Origin: Paracoccaceae bacterium
Lineage (GTDB): Bacteria > Pseudomonadota > Alphaproteobacteria > Rhodobacterales > Rhodobacteraceae
NCBI GenBank assembly: GCA_016124615.1
Contig: WGNF01000003.1
Location: 558,001 to 622,000, forward strand
Length of the DNA stretch: 64,000 bases
Direction of reading: 5' to 3'
Position numbers and translations under genes: made by a program
The notes under the pieces: model-generated
The model's database searches: none
What the model saw: the letters and a program-made list of their open reading frames with translations, nothing else
Told to the model about the DNA's origin: nothing
In this document: in pieces, positions 27,798-40,111 of the stretch
How positions within the stretch are numbered: position 1 is the first letter of the stretch
Layout: every line of letters starts with the position of its first letter

Positions 27798-30266
27798 TCA
27801 GCCGCCCGTGGCCGGCGTCAGTTCGGTGATGCCGACCGCGCCCGCCCGCGCCAGACCGGGGTCGAGCGACATCGGGATATATTCGCCGCGCCGCCACAAC
27901 TCGCCCAGATCGTCGTAGAACCGGCTGAGTGGATGGCCCGACTGGCCGGTGGCGGTGATGAAGACCGAACTGTCGGGGTCGGCGAAATCGTAGACGCCGC
28001 GATAGCCCGCGCCATGCACATCAAGGTAGGGGTTGGGCCCGCTGCCCTTGGTCTGGCCGCGGTTCAGCGTATCGTCGCCGCCGCTGACCGACTGGCGGAT
28101 ATCCACGAAATAGCGCAGCAGCGGGGTGTTGCCCAGCACCGGATGGTCATGCGTCGCCTGATGCGCATCGCCCCAGCGCCAGCTTTCGATCTTCTTGCCA
28201 TAGCGCTGCGACAGCCACAGCAGCGCGTCATCCAACGAGACTTTCGCCATGTCGTCGCAGGTCTCGACCCGGGTGGATTGCACCACATCGCACCAGACCC
28301 CGGCGCCGTCGGTATTCCTGAACACACGTTCAATGAAGACCGGATCGAGGTGGGTGAATTCATCCGCCAGCGGCCCAAGCTCGTCGCGGATGATGCGATC
28401 CTGCAGGGAATGCATCCATGCGGCGTAGATCAGCGGCTCTGGCATGTGTTCGTTCATGTCGCCGTTCCAGTCGGCCAGCATCTTCAGCGCCTGCTGGCGC
28501 ATCGCGTCGGGGGTGCCGTCGGGCGCAGTCTCGCCGCTGTACCACAGGTTCTTGGCGATCAGCGGCAACAGCCGCCGCGCGGTCGGGCTGACGGTATCCA
28601 GCTGCGCCTCGGTGAAGCTTTCGCGGGTATGCACCTCGCGCGTCTTCATCAGTGCCAGCCAGCGCTGGATGCGCTCGGTGTCGCCCCATTCAAAGCTGAA
28701 GTTGTCGGGGTAGGGGCGATCGACGATCTTGTTGTTGGTGTTGCCCAGAATGCCGGTCGGCGGGTTCACCCAGCTCGGGTTGTCGGAGTAGGGCCGCATC
28801 CCCAGCCAGCCGTTTTCCGGCAGCCAGCCCTGGTTCGGCATCCGCCCCTGCGTGGTGTTGCGGGCATCGCGCCTGGGCATGGCGCCGATCACCTGCATCG
28901 CGATGCCCTGCTGGTCGGCCAGCATCAGGTTCTGCGACGGCGCGATGTAAAGCTCGCCCGCCTTGATCGCCTCGCCGACCGATTGCGCGTGATCAAGGCG
29001 CACCGCCGCCGTCATCGAGGTGTCGGCCCCGCTGAGCGCGGTCCAGCTGAGCGACATGACATGCCCGGCGGGGGTGATGGCGCCAAGGTTGTAAAGCGTG
29101 CCGGGCAGCACCGGGCCGTTATCGGTCCAGCGCAGGGTAACCGTTACCGGCGCCGCGCCCTTCACGGTGATGATCGACTGCCGGGTGACGAAGGGTTTCC
29201 AGCCGGTCGGGGTCAGGTATTCGTTCGGGTTGTCGGGGTTCACCTTCTCGATATGCAGATCCTGATCGTCAAGATACGAGGTCGTCAGCCCCCAGCCCAG
29301 CTTGTCGCTGCGCCCGACCAGCACCAGCGGCATGCCCGGAATGGTGCCGCCGATGATGCCGCCACTCGTCAGTTGCAGCCGGGCCAGATACCAGATCGTC
29401 GGCGCGGTAAAGCCGAGGTGGGGGTCGTTCGCCAGCAGCGACCCGCCCGCCGCCGAGCGTGACGGCGCCGCCGCCCAGGCGTTCGAGGCGCCCGCGAAGG
29501 CGATATCCTTGAACGGCGACAGCGGATCTGGATCGACGTTCAGGCCCGCGTAGCTGGGCTGCACGGTCGGGAACAGGCTGGAAAAGCTGGGCAGCGCCGC
29601 CACCGGATCGTTCGGGTCGTCGGGCAGGATGTCCTTCAGCCGGTCGGGCGAGACCAGCAGCGATGTGCGCGCCCTGAGTACCTCGGATTCGAGATGCGAG
29701 GACAGTTGCAGCGCCATCAGCTTCAGGATCGCGAGCGAGTCGGCGGGGGTCCAGACTGCCACCTTGGGCCGGAACAGGAAGAACTCTGGCGCGCCACGGC
29801 CCAGGGCATCCTTGTTGACGATGTCGATCCAGGCGTTCACGCCGCGCGAATAAGCCTCCAGCGCGGCCGTGGTGGGGGCGTCCTGCGCGGCGACCGATTG
29901 CGCGGCCAGCCCGTAGAGGTCGAGCCGCCGCATCAGCTCGTCAATCTTCTCGGTGCGGTCGCCGAACAGTTCCGACAGGCGGCCCTGCGCGGTGCGGCGC
30001 AGCATCGTCATCTGCCACAGCCGGTCCTGCGCATGCACGAAACCCAGGCCGAAATAGACGTCATCGTCGGTCTTGCCGAAGATATGCGGCACGTCGGCGT
30101 TGTTGCGCACGATCTCGACCGGGGCGGTGATCCCGGCAATCTTGTAATGCGCGTTGTAGTCGGGCAGCGAGCGCGACAGGAAGTAATAGGCCAGCCCCCC
30201 CGCCAGCGCCGCCAGAACCAGAAGCCCGGTAAGCATGCGCAAGAGCCAGCGGAACAGGGTGACCAT
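27798..30266 (-). CDS. Penicillin acylase family (Ntn-hydrolase) protein
   Basis: The 822-residue precursor has an N-terminal membrane anchor or signal (LLRMLTGLLVLAALAGGLAYYF), an alpha-chain region with APVEIVRNNADVPHIFGKTDDD and YFGLGFVHAQDRLWQM, and a beta-chain that would begin at the nucleophile serine of FAGASNAWAA (about Ser261) after autoproteolysis. It continues with LLANDPHLGFTAPTIWYL. The family hydrolyses amide bonds of penicillins, acyl-homoserine lactones or other N-acyl compounds in the periplasm; the substrate here is not readable. It is divergent from a dehydrogenase gene. Confidence 0.9.
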   Translation of the reverse strand: MVTLFRWLLRMLTGLLVLAALAGGLAYYFLSRSLPDYNAHYKIAGITAPVEIVRNNADVPHIFGKTDDDVYFGLGFVHAQDRLWQMTMLRRTAQGRLSELFGDRTEKIDELMRRLDLYGLAAQSVAAQDAPTTAALEAYSRGVNAWIDIVNKDALGRGAPEFFLFRPKVAVWTPADSLAILKLMALQLSSHLESEVLRARTSLLVSPDRLKDILPDDPNDPVAALPSFSSLFPTVQPSYAGLNVDPDPLSPFKDIAFAGASNAWAAAPSRSAAGGSLLANDPHLGFTAPTIWYLARLQLTSGGIIGGTIPGMPLVLVGRSDKLGWGLTTSYLDDQDLHIEKVNPDNPNEYLTPTGWKPFVTRQSIITVKGAAPVTVTLRWTDNGPVLPGTLYNLGAITPAGHVMSLSWTALSGADTSMTAAVRLDHAQSVGEAIKAGELYIAPSQNLMLADQQGIAMQVIGAMPRRDARNTTQGRMPNQGWLPENGWLGMRPYSDNPSWVNPPTGILGNTNNKIVDRPYPDNFSFEWGDTERIQRWLALMKTREVHTRESFTEAQLDTVSPTARRLLPLIAKNLWYSGETAPDGTPDAMRQQALKMLADWNGDMNEHMPEPLIYAAWMHSLQDRIIRDELGPLADEFTHLDPVFIERVFRNTDGAGVWCDVVQSTRVETCDDMAKVSLDDALLWLSQRYGKKIESWRWGDAHQATHDHPVLGNTPLLRYFVDIRQSVSGGDDTLNRGQTKGSGPNPYLDVHGAGYRGVYDFADPDSSVFITATGQSGHPLSRFYDDLGELWRRGEYIPMSLDPGLARAGAVGITELTPATGG

Positions 30267-30346
30267 CGGGATCCTCGGCTTGACGGTTTCGGCGGAGCGG
30301 TTAGGTAGGGTCGAGCATTAGTCGAAACAAACCGAGGGGGGAAGTC

Positions 30347-31219
30347 ATGGCAAAGGTTGCATTTCTGGGGCTGGGGGTCATGGGTTTCCCGATGGCGGGG
30401 CATCTGGCCAAGGCCGGGCACGCGGTAACGGTCTACAATCGCACGGCAGCCAAGGCCGCGGCCTGGGTTGCCCAGCATGGCGGCAAGTCGGCCGCGACAC
30501 CGGCCGAAGCGGCGGCGGGTGCCGACTTCGTGATGGCCTGTGTCGGCAACGATGATGACCTGCGCGCGGTCTGCCTTGGCGAGGCCGGCGCCTTCGCGGG
30601 CATGACGGCGGGCACCGTATTTGTCGATCACACCACGGTTTCGGCCAAGGTCACGCGCGAGCTTGCAGCGGCGGCGGCCGGGCTGCGGATCGGCTTTGTC
30701 GATGCGCCGGTTTCCGGCGGGCAGGCGGGGGCCGAAAACGGCGCCCTGTCGGTGATGTGCGGCGGGGTCGCGGCCGACTATGCCCGTGCCGAGCCGGTGA
30801 TCGCTGCCTATGCGCGCATCTGCCGCCGCATCGGCGACAGCGGCGCGGGCCAGATCGCCAAGATGATGAACCAGATCTGCATCGCGGGCACCGTGCAAGG
30901 GCTGGCCGAGGCGCTGCGCTTTGGCGAAAAGGCGGGGCTGGATGGCGAGGCGGTGGTCGAGGTGATCAGCCAGGGTGCCGCCGGGTCGTGGCAGATGGTG
31001 AACCGGCACAAGACCATGCTGGCGGGCAAGTTCGACTATGGTTTCGCGGTCGACTGGATGCGCAAGGATCTGGGCATCTGCCTTGCCACCGCAGATGAGA
31101 TCGGGGCACCGCTGCCGCTGACCGCGCTGGTCGACCAGTTTTACAAGGACGTGCAGGCGATCGGCGGCGCGCGCTGGGATACCTCGTCGCTGATCGAGCG
31201 GCTGCGGCGGCTGAGCTGA
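30347..31219 (+). CDS. NAD(P)-dependent beta-hydroxyacid dehydrogenase (3-hydroxyisobutyrate dehydrogenase family)
   Basis: The 290-residue protein starts with the Rossmann signature FLGLGVMGFPMAGHLAKAGH, then has the substrate-binding DAPVSGGQAGAENGALSVM motif and the catalytic lysine in GAGQIAKMMNQI. It belongs to the beta-hydroxyacid dehydrogenase family (3-hydroxyisobutyrate, tartronate semialdehyde, glyoxylate or succinic semialdehyde reductases). There are no valine-degradation or glyoxylate genes adjacent, so the substrate stays open. A GGGGGGAAG ribosome site precedes the ATG. Confidence 0.88.
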   Translation: MAKVAFLGLGVMGFPMAGHLAKAGHAVTVYNRTAAKAAAWVAQHGGKSAATPAEAAAGADFVMACVGNDDDLRAVCLGEAGAFAGMTAGTVFVDHTTVSAKVTRELAAAAAGLRIGFVDAPVSGGQAGAENGALSVMCGGVAADYARAEPVIAAYARICRRIGDSGAGQIAKMMNQICIAGTVQGLAEALRFGEKAGLDGEAVVEVISQGAAGSWQMVNRHKTMLAGKFDYGFAVDWMRKDLGICLATADEIGAPLPLTALVDQFYKDVQAIGGARWDTSSLIERLRRLS

Positions 31220-31225
31220 GCGCCC

Positions 31226-31251
31226 CGGCGCGCGGGCGGACCCGCGCGCCG
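31226..31251. terminator. Strong hairpin between convergent genes
   Basis: A perfect 11-base stem (CGGCGCGCGGG / CCCGCGCGCCG) with loop CGGA lies between the stops of the dehydrogenase (31219) and the SYLF lipoprotein gene (31263). It has no T-tract; likely a bidirectional terminator of the GC-hairpin type. Confidence 0.55.
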
Positions 31252-31262
31252 ATGGCCTGCCG

Positions 31263-31820
31263 TCAGGGCAGGATGCGGGTGTATTTCGTGCCGCCCAGCG
31301 TGGCGCCCGCGATCAGGCCGGCTTGGCCGAAGACCAGCGCCACCACCGGCGCCATCTCGGTCGTGGTGTCCACGCCCATGCTGCCGCCCTTGTTGGAAAT
31401 CGCATAGCGCAGGTCGGCGCCCGCCGACCATCCATCCGAGCGGCGGAAATCCTCCAGCGCGGGCTGCGTCATGAAGTAAAGCACATGCGCGTATTGCTGC
31501 GCGCCGATCTGGAAGCCGAAGGTGGCGCGGGTCGCCGAATAGTAATCGACCGTCACGCCGTTGATGCGCAGCGCGCCGCGCCCGTAGGCGCCGCCGATGC
31601 CAAACCCGGCCTCGGTGATCAGCGGCATGTAGAGGATGCCGACCGCCTTGTGCTTCAGCTCATCGGTGCCGGGGAAAGAGTTGTGCAGGTATTGCTCGGT
31701 CGCATCCACGCGGGCGTCGATGGTGGCCGCGCCCTTGTTGCCGATGCCGTTGCCGCAGGCGGCAAGCGTTGCGGTCGATCCGATCCCGATCAGGAAACCG
31801 CGCCGTGTCACACTGTTCAT
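31263..31820 (-). CDS. SYLF/YSC84-type lipid-binding lipoprotein
   Basis: The precursor MNSVTRRGFLIGIGSTATLAACG combines a twin-arginine-like RRGFLI motif with a lipobox (LAAC, lipid cysteine at residue 22). The mature part fits the SYLF (YSC84) family: GILYMPLITEAGFGIGGAYGRGAL, VDYYSATRATFGFQIGAQQYAHVLYFM and a glycine-rich C-terminus. SYLF domains bind phosphoinositides or other lipids; bacterial roles are unclear. An ATG three codons upstream (31829) is only 3 bases from AGGAG, so I prefer the second ATG. Confidence 0.75.
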   Translation of the reverse strand: MNSVTRRGFLIGIGSTATLAACGNGIGNKGAATIDARVDATEQYLHNSFPGTDELKHKAVGILYMPLITEAGFGIGGAYGRGALRINGVTVDYYSATRATFGFQIGAQQYAHVLYFMTQPALEDFRRSDGWSAGADLRYAISNKGGSMGVDTTTEMAPVVALVFGQAGLIAGATLGGTKYTRILP

Positions 31821-31960
31821 GAGAATCATCTGCTCCTGCCTGTCTTGCGCCGGGCCTCGCCCGATGTGGGGCCGTTATCCGGCCGTTGCACCAAAGATAG
31901 TGGTTTTTCCCGTCGCTGTCACGCCTGGCCCGCACCCGGCGGGCGAAGCTTTGCCGATGC

Positions 31961-32965
31961 TCAGGCGCCGCTGGCCAGCAACAGCGCCGCCTCGGGCGCG
32001 AAATAGGTCAGGATGCCGTCACAACCTGCGCGTTTGAAGGCCAGCAGGCTTTCCATCATGACCTTCTCGCCATCGACCCAGCCGTTCAGCGCCGCGCCGC
32101 GCAACATCGAATATTCGCCCGACACCTGATAGGCATAGGTTGGCACGCCAAACGTGTCTTTCACCCGGCGGCAGATGTCGAGGTAGGGCATCCCCGGCTT
32201 CACCATCACCATGTCGGCGCCCTCGCGCAGGTCGCGCTCGATCAGGCGCAGCGCCTCGTCGGAATTGCCGGGGTTCATCTGGTAGGTCTTCTTGTCGCCC
32301 TTCAATGCGCCCGAGGCGCCGACCGCATCGCGGAACGGGCCATAGAAGGCGCTGGCGTATTTCGCGGCATAGCTGAGGATCGTCACATTGCGGTGATCCG
32401 CCGCCTCCAGCGCCTGCCGGATCGCGCCGATGCGGCCATCCATCATGTCCGAGGGGCCAAGAATGTCGGCGCCCGACTCGGCCTGCGCCAGCGCCATCTT
32501 CACCAGCGCCTCGACCGACTCGTCGTTCAGGATCACGCCGTCGCGCACCAACCCGTCGTGCCCGTTGGCATTGTAGGGGTCGAGTGCCACATCGGTCATC
32601 ACCGCAATCTCCGGCACCTCGGCCTTGATCGCCCGGATCGCCCGGTTGGCGAGGTTGTCGGGGTTCCAGGCTTCCTCGCAGGTTTCGGTCTTCAGCGCCG
32701 GATCGGTGTAGGGAAAGAGGCAAATCGCCGGAATCCCCAAGCCCGCCGCCCGTTCCGCCGCCGCCACGACCCGGTCGACCGACAGCCGCGACACGCCCGG
32801 CATCGAGCCGATCGGTTCGTCGACATTCATGCCGTCGCGGATGAACACCGGCCAGATCAGGTCTTTCACCGACAGGCGGTTTTCCTGTGTCAGGTCGCGC
32901 AATGCGGTGCTGGCGCGGGTGCGCCGGAACCGCGTGGTGGGAAAGGCGGCTTGCGTAGGGCGCAT
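31961..32965 (-). CDS. hemB: Delta-aminolevulinic acid dehydratase (porphobilinogen synthase)
   Basis: HemB condenses two 5-aminolevulinate molecules into porphobilinogen for haem, bacteriochlorophyll or cobalamin. The 334-residue protein shows the two active-site lysines in SYAAKYASAFYGPFR and VMVKPGMPYLD. The metal site reads TDVALDPYNANGHDG, with Asp/Ala/Asp in place of the zinc cysteines, so it is the cysteine-free (magnesium-type) form. I start at the ATG at 32963-32965 (MRPTQAAFP). It is divergent from a small membrane-protein gene. Confidence 0.95.
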   Translation of the reverse strand: MRPTQAAFPTTRFRRTRASTALRDLTQENRLSVKDLIWPVFIRDGMNVDEPIGSMPGVSRLSVDRVVAAAERAAGLGIPAICLFPYTDPALKTETCEEAWNPDNLANRAIRAIKAEVPEIAVMTDVALDPYNANGHDGLVRDGVILNDESVEALVKMALAQAESGADILGPSDMMDGRIGAIRQALEAADHRNVTILSYAAKYASAFYGPFRDAVGASGALKGDKKTYQMNPGNSDEALRLIERDLREGADMVMVKPGMPYLDICRRVKDTFGVPTYAYQVSGEYSMLRGAALNGWVDGEKVMMESLLAFKRAGCDGILTYFAPEAALLLASGA

Positions 32966-33087
32966 CCGCGGCCTCCGTGCTGGAACATCGCGCCTTGCGT
33001 GGCATGGATTTCGGCGTATCTCAAGGCTAGGATTCATGTCCGGGCGCCGCTAGGGTCGCCGAAAATCAAGGCGGAAGGCTGGGGCGG

Positions 33088-33615
33088 GTGCATTTCTACA
33101 ATACGGTGCTTGAACTCATCGACCTCAGGTCGTTCTCCAACCTCTGGTTCTGGATCGCGTTGGCGGTGGTGTGGTCCTCGACCAGCCACTGGGTGCTGGG
33201 TGTGCCTTACGACATGGTGCTGCGCGCCCGCCGCAGCGGCGGGCAGGCGATGACCGATCTGGAGGTGCTGACCCGGATCAACGCCGACCGGCTGTTGTAT
33301 ATCGCGCGCACCTCGGGGCTCTGGCTGCTGGGGTTCCTGTTTTTCCTGCTGACCGCGCTGGTGGTGCTGGGGTTCTACTACCACGTCGAATTCGCGCAGG
33401 CGGTGTTTCTGCTGGCGATGCCGCTTAGCCTCGTCGGCGTGCTCAGCATCGCCACCGCGCGGCGCATCGAGAACGGCGAGGGCACCGGCGAGGCGCTGGA
33501 GCGGCGGCTGCACCGGCACCGCCTGATCACCCAGCTGATCGGCATGGTGGCGATTTTCGTCACGGCACTGTGGGGCATGTACCAGAACATCGCGCTCAGC
33601 CTGCTCGGGCATTGA
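33088..33615 (+). CDS. Conserved four-helix membrane protein (175 aa)
   Basis: Four hydrophobic segments are visible (FSNLWFWIALAVVWSSTSHW, LWLLGFLFFLLTALVVLGF, AVFLLAMPLSLVGVLSI, LITQLIGMVAIFVTALWG) with a cytoplasmic loop rich in Arg/Asp between the first two. I recall similar Rhodobacteraceae proteins being labelled as components of the SufBCD complex, but nothing here supports an Fe-S role and no suf gene is near. The start appears to be GTG at 33088. It ends 30 bases before mfd. Confidence 0.62.
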   Translation: MHFYNTVLELIDLRSFSNLWFWIALAVVWSSTSHWVLGVPYDMVLRARRSGGQAMTDLEVLTRINADRLLYIARTSGLWLLGFLFFLLTALVVLGFYYHVEFAQAVFLLAMPLSLVGVLSIATARRIENGEGTGEALERRLHRHRLITQLIGMVAIFVTALWGMYQNIALSLLGH

Positions 33616-33645
33616 CATCGCGGCCGGTGCGGATAGGTCAGCGCG

Positions 33646-37184
<3,539 letters not shown>

Positions 37185-37188
<4 letters not shown>

Positions 37189-38384
37189 TAATAGCGCGGG
37201 ATCGTCCGCATCAGGCCCCAGCCCGCCGCGCACAGCGCCGCGACCGCCACCATCAGCGGCACCGGCGTGCCGTTGAACGCCAGCCCGATCGGCGCCGCGA
37301 TGGCGACGGCCAGCACCGTCGAGATGCAGCCGTTCACCGACGCCGCCATGCCCGCGATATGGCCCAGCGGCTCCAGCGCCAGCGCGTTCAGGTTGCCCAG
37401 CGTCAGCCCGGTCATGAAGAAGACCGAGATCGTCCAGACCAGATAGGCCGGAAAGGCCAGCCAGTCCGGCAACACGCCGCCCGCCATCAGCGCCGCCATC
37501 GCCGACGACAGCAGGATCTGCCCGCCCAGCGTGACGGTGATCAGCAGCCGCATCCCCAGCCGCACCACCAGCGTGGCGTTCAGCAGGCTGGCGCCGCCCG
37601 AGATCAGCGCGATGACGGCGAACCAGATCGGAAAGCTTTCGGCGCGCCCGAACGAGATGTCGAAGATCTGCTGGGTCGAGGACAGCGTGCCGAACAGCGC
37701 GCCATAAACCAGCGTCTGCACCGCGATCGAGGTGACCACCAGCCGGTGCGACATCACCTCGCGCGCGGCGACGCCCAGCGGCGATAGCCGCAGCGGGCGG
37801 CGGCGCGGCTTCGGCAGGGTTTCGGGCTGTCGAAGCACCAGCCAGAGCGACCCGATCAGCGAAAACACGATGACCGCGCCGAAAATGCCGCGCCAGCCGA
37901 AGCCCGCGATGATCACCGCGCCGACCGAGGGCGCCACCGCGGGTACCAGCGTGAAGATCATCATCGCGAACGACACGATGCGCGCCATCTGCCGCCCCGA
38001 ATGCAGGTCGCGCACCATCGCCAGCGTCACGATGCGCGGGCCCGCGGCGCCCACGCCCTGCAGGATTCGGGCGGCCAGCAACAGCTCCAGCGAGCCTGCC
38101 ACCGGGGCCAGCGCCGCGCCAAGGATGTAGATCGCCACACCGCCGATAATCGCGGGCTTGCGGCCGATGGTGTCGGAAATCGGCCCGGCGAAGAGGGTAC
38201 CGACCCCCATGCCCAACACGAAAGACGTCACGATCAGCTGCGCCGCGTTCACGTCGTCGGGCGTCAACTCGGCCGCGATCCTGGGCAGGGCGGGCAGCAT
38301 GCCGTCGATGGAAAACGCGACGATGGCGAACAGCGTCGCCATCATGGCGATGAATTCGGTCTGGGGCATTGGCTGTTTCGGCAT
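37185..38384 (-). CDS. Bcr/CflA family MFS drug-efflux transporter
   Basis: The 399-residue protein has twelve predicted helices and Bcr/CflA family features: TEFIAMMATLFAIVAFSIDGMLPALP in helix 1, VGTLFAGPISDTIGRKPAI as the helix 2-3 motif, and LQGVGAAGPRIVTLAMVRDL as motif C-like. Relatives export bicyclomycin, chloramphenicol or sulfonamides by proton antiport. The start is the ATG at 38382-38384. The substrate cannot be deduced. Confidence 0.87.
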
Positions 38385-38436
38385 CGGCGCGCATGTCCAA
38401 AGGGGATCACGCAGGCCGATCAGGCGAACTGCCGTG

Positions 38437-38712
38437 TCACTGGTCGTCGTTGGCTTGGCGCGAGACGTACAGGCCAATCTGCTGAACGGCCAGAGCGAAA
38501 ACGCCAAGGCCGACGAAGATCAGGATGGTTGCGCCGATCTTGCCGACGTCGGTCTTTGGCGTGATGTCGCCGTAACCCACGGTGGAAAGCGTCACCACGG
38601 TGAAATAATAGGCGTCGATCCAGGCCCAGCCCTCGACGTAGTGAAAGAAGGTCGTCGCGATCGTCACCACGGTGAAGACGAGGCCGACGACGGTGCTGAT
38701 GATGAACCGCAT
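38437..38712 (-). CDS. Two-helix potassium channel protein
   Basis: This 91-residue protein has one N-terminal helix (FIISTVVGLVFTVVTIATTFF), a pore helix and the K+ selectivity filter TLSTVGYGD (filter at residues 44-49), then a second helix (IGATILIFVGLGVFALAVQQI). That is a minimal 2-TM pore (Ion_trans_2) with no cytoplasmic RCK domain. It probably forms a tetrameric K+ channel; gating is unknown. Confidence 0.88.
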   Translation of the reverse strand: MRFIISTVVGLVFTVVTIATTFFHYVEGWAWIDAYYFTVVTLSTVGYGDITPKTDVGKIGATILIFVGLGVFALAVQQIGLYVSRQANDDQ

Positions 38713-38795
38713 CGCCGCCTATCCCGCCGGCTGGCCCATGCCGGGCCGGGGCGCGCCGGTGGGTGCGCCGACGAAACGGAGTGGGCGCCGCATCC

Positions 38796-39338
38796 TTACA
38801 ATCCGCGCAGGATCATCGCGGCCATCGCGAAGGCGATGCCGGTCGACAACAGTTCCACCCCCAGCAGCAGCCCGAGGATGGTCGCGGCGGCTTCCGGGAA
38901 ATTCGCCAGGATCATCGCGCCCAGCAGGACCGAAACCAGCCCCGAGACCAACACCCAGCCCGAACCGCCAAGCGCGCGCAGGCGCAGCGCGAAGATGATC
39001 TTGAAGGCGCCGATCAGCACGAACAACACCGCCACCATCACCGTCAGCGAGACCAGCCCCGCCAGCGGATTGGCCCAGAGCCCGAAGCCGAGCAGGATGA
39101 ACAGCGCCGCGATCAAGAGCGAGATGATGAACGCCCCGGTTTCGCGGATGCGGGCGGCATAGACCGCCTTCAGGATGCCCGCGACGATGAAGCTCAACGC
39201 GGCGAGCGAAACGACCGTCAAGCTGGCCGCGAAGGGGTGCACGAAGGCGAGCACACCACCGACGAGGCACAACAGCGCAAAGACCAGAAGCCAAGGCCAG
39301 CCATCGGCCATCGGCGATCGTGAAGAGGCAAAGGGCAT
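38796..39338 (-). CDS. HdeD/DUF308 family membrane protein
   Basis: Six hydrophobic helices in three repeated pairs are visible in 180 residues (LLVFALLCLVGGVLAFVHPF, LTVVSLAALSFIVAGILKAV, FIISLLIAALFILLGFGLWA and so on), the layout of HdeD, an acid-resistance membrane protein of E. coli. The helix-pair motif with an FAASLTVVSLAALSFIVAG-like stretch supports the family. The molecular role is unknown. A good sigma70-like promoter lies about 50 bases upstream. Confidence 0.83.
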   Translation of the reverse strand: MPFASSRSPMADGWPWLLVFALLCLVGGVLAFVHPFAASLTVVSLAALSFIVAGILKAVYAARIRETGAFIISLLIAALFILLGFGLWANPLAGLVSLTVMVAVLFVLIGAFKIIFALRLRALGGSGWVLVSGLVSVLLGAMILANFPEAAATILGLLLGVELLSTGIAFAMAAMILRGL

Positions 39339-39385
39339 GGTGGCGCATCCTCCCGGCAGGCGAAAGAAGTTAACAGGCGCAAAGG

Positions 39386-39415
39386 TATATACGGCCCCCT
39401 TTGACGCGATGCCAA
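39386..39415 (-). promoter_or_regulatory. Sigma70-like promoter for the HdeD-like gene
   Basis: On the minus strand, TTGGCA (39410-39415) and TATATA (39386-39391) are separated by 18 bases, ending 47 bases before the start codon. The AT-rich patch stands out in this GC-rich region. The rest of the 137-base gap shows no further feature. Confidence 0.45.
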
Positions 39416-39475
39416 GTCAATTGCGCCATCGGCGACAAAATGGCCGCCCCGATCACGGCTTTGCGAGGCTGCGGC

Positions 39476-40111
39476 TCACCCCTGAGAGGCGGCGATTTCG
39501 GCGATCACCTCGGCCCAGAGGGCCACAGGTTGTGCGCCGGGCAGGGCATACTGCCCGCCGACGATGAAGGTCGGCACCGCCGTCACCCCACGCGCGCGGG
39601 CATGGGCGTCGCGGGCCGCCATCGCCTCGCGGTCGGCGTCACCGGCCAGCAACCGGGCGATCACCTCGCGGTCCAGCCCCAGCGATGCGGCGATGTCGGT
39701 CAGCACGTCCGCATCGCCGATGTCGCGGCCCTCGCGCCAGTAGGCACGGAACAGCGCCGCCACCGCCGGGGTCTGCCGCCCTTCCAGCCCGGCCCAGTGG
39801 ATCAGGCGGTGGGCGTCCAGCGTGTTGGGGATGCGGTCGATGCGGTCGAAGTCGATCTCGATCCCCGCCACGCGCGCCGCTTGCGCGATGCGGTCATAGA
39901 TCTGCGCGGCGCGGTCGCGCCCGCCGAACTTGGCGGCAAGGTAGTCGGCGCGGTCCATGCCCGCCGCGGGCATGTCGGGGTTCAGCTGGAACGGATGCCA
40001 TTCGACCGCAAAGGGATGGTTCGGCGCGGCTTCGAGTGCGCGGTCAAGGTAGGTCTTGCCGATATAGCACCAGGGGCAGACCGGGTCGGAGAAGATATCA
40101 AGCTGGATCAT
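39476..40111 (-). CDS. DsbA/FrnE family oxidoreductase
   Basis: The 211-residue protein starts MIQLDIFSDPVCPWCYIG, a thioredoxin-fold active site CPWC, followed by the helical insertion of the DsbA/2-hydroxychromene-2-carboxylate isomerase superfamily and a cis-proline region GVTAVPTFIVGGQYALPGAQ. It lacks a signal peptide, so it is a cytoplasmic FrnE-like thiol oxidoreductase. Its first 14 bases overlap the end of the acyl-CoA ligase gene, so the two are co-transcribed. Confidence 0.87.
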   Translation of the reverse strand: MIQLDIFSDPVCPWCYIGKTYLDRALEAAPNHPFAVEWHPFQLNPDMPAAGMDRADYLAAKFGGRDRAAQIYDRIAQAARVAGIEIDFDRIDRIPNTLDAHRLIHWAGLEGRQTPAVAALFRAYWREGRDIGDADVLTDIAASLGLDREVIARLLAGDADREAMAARDAHARARGVTAVPTFIVGGQYALPGAQPVALWAEVIAEIAASQG

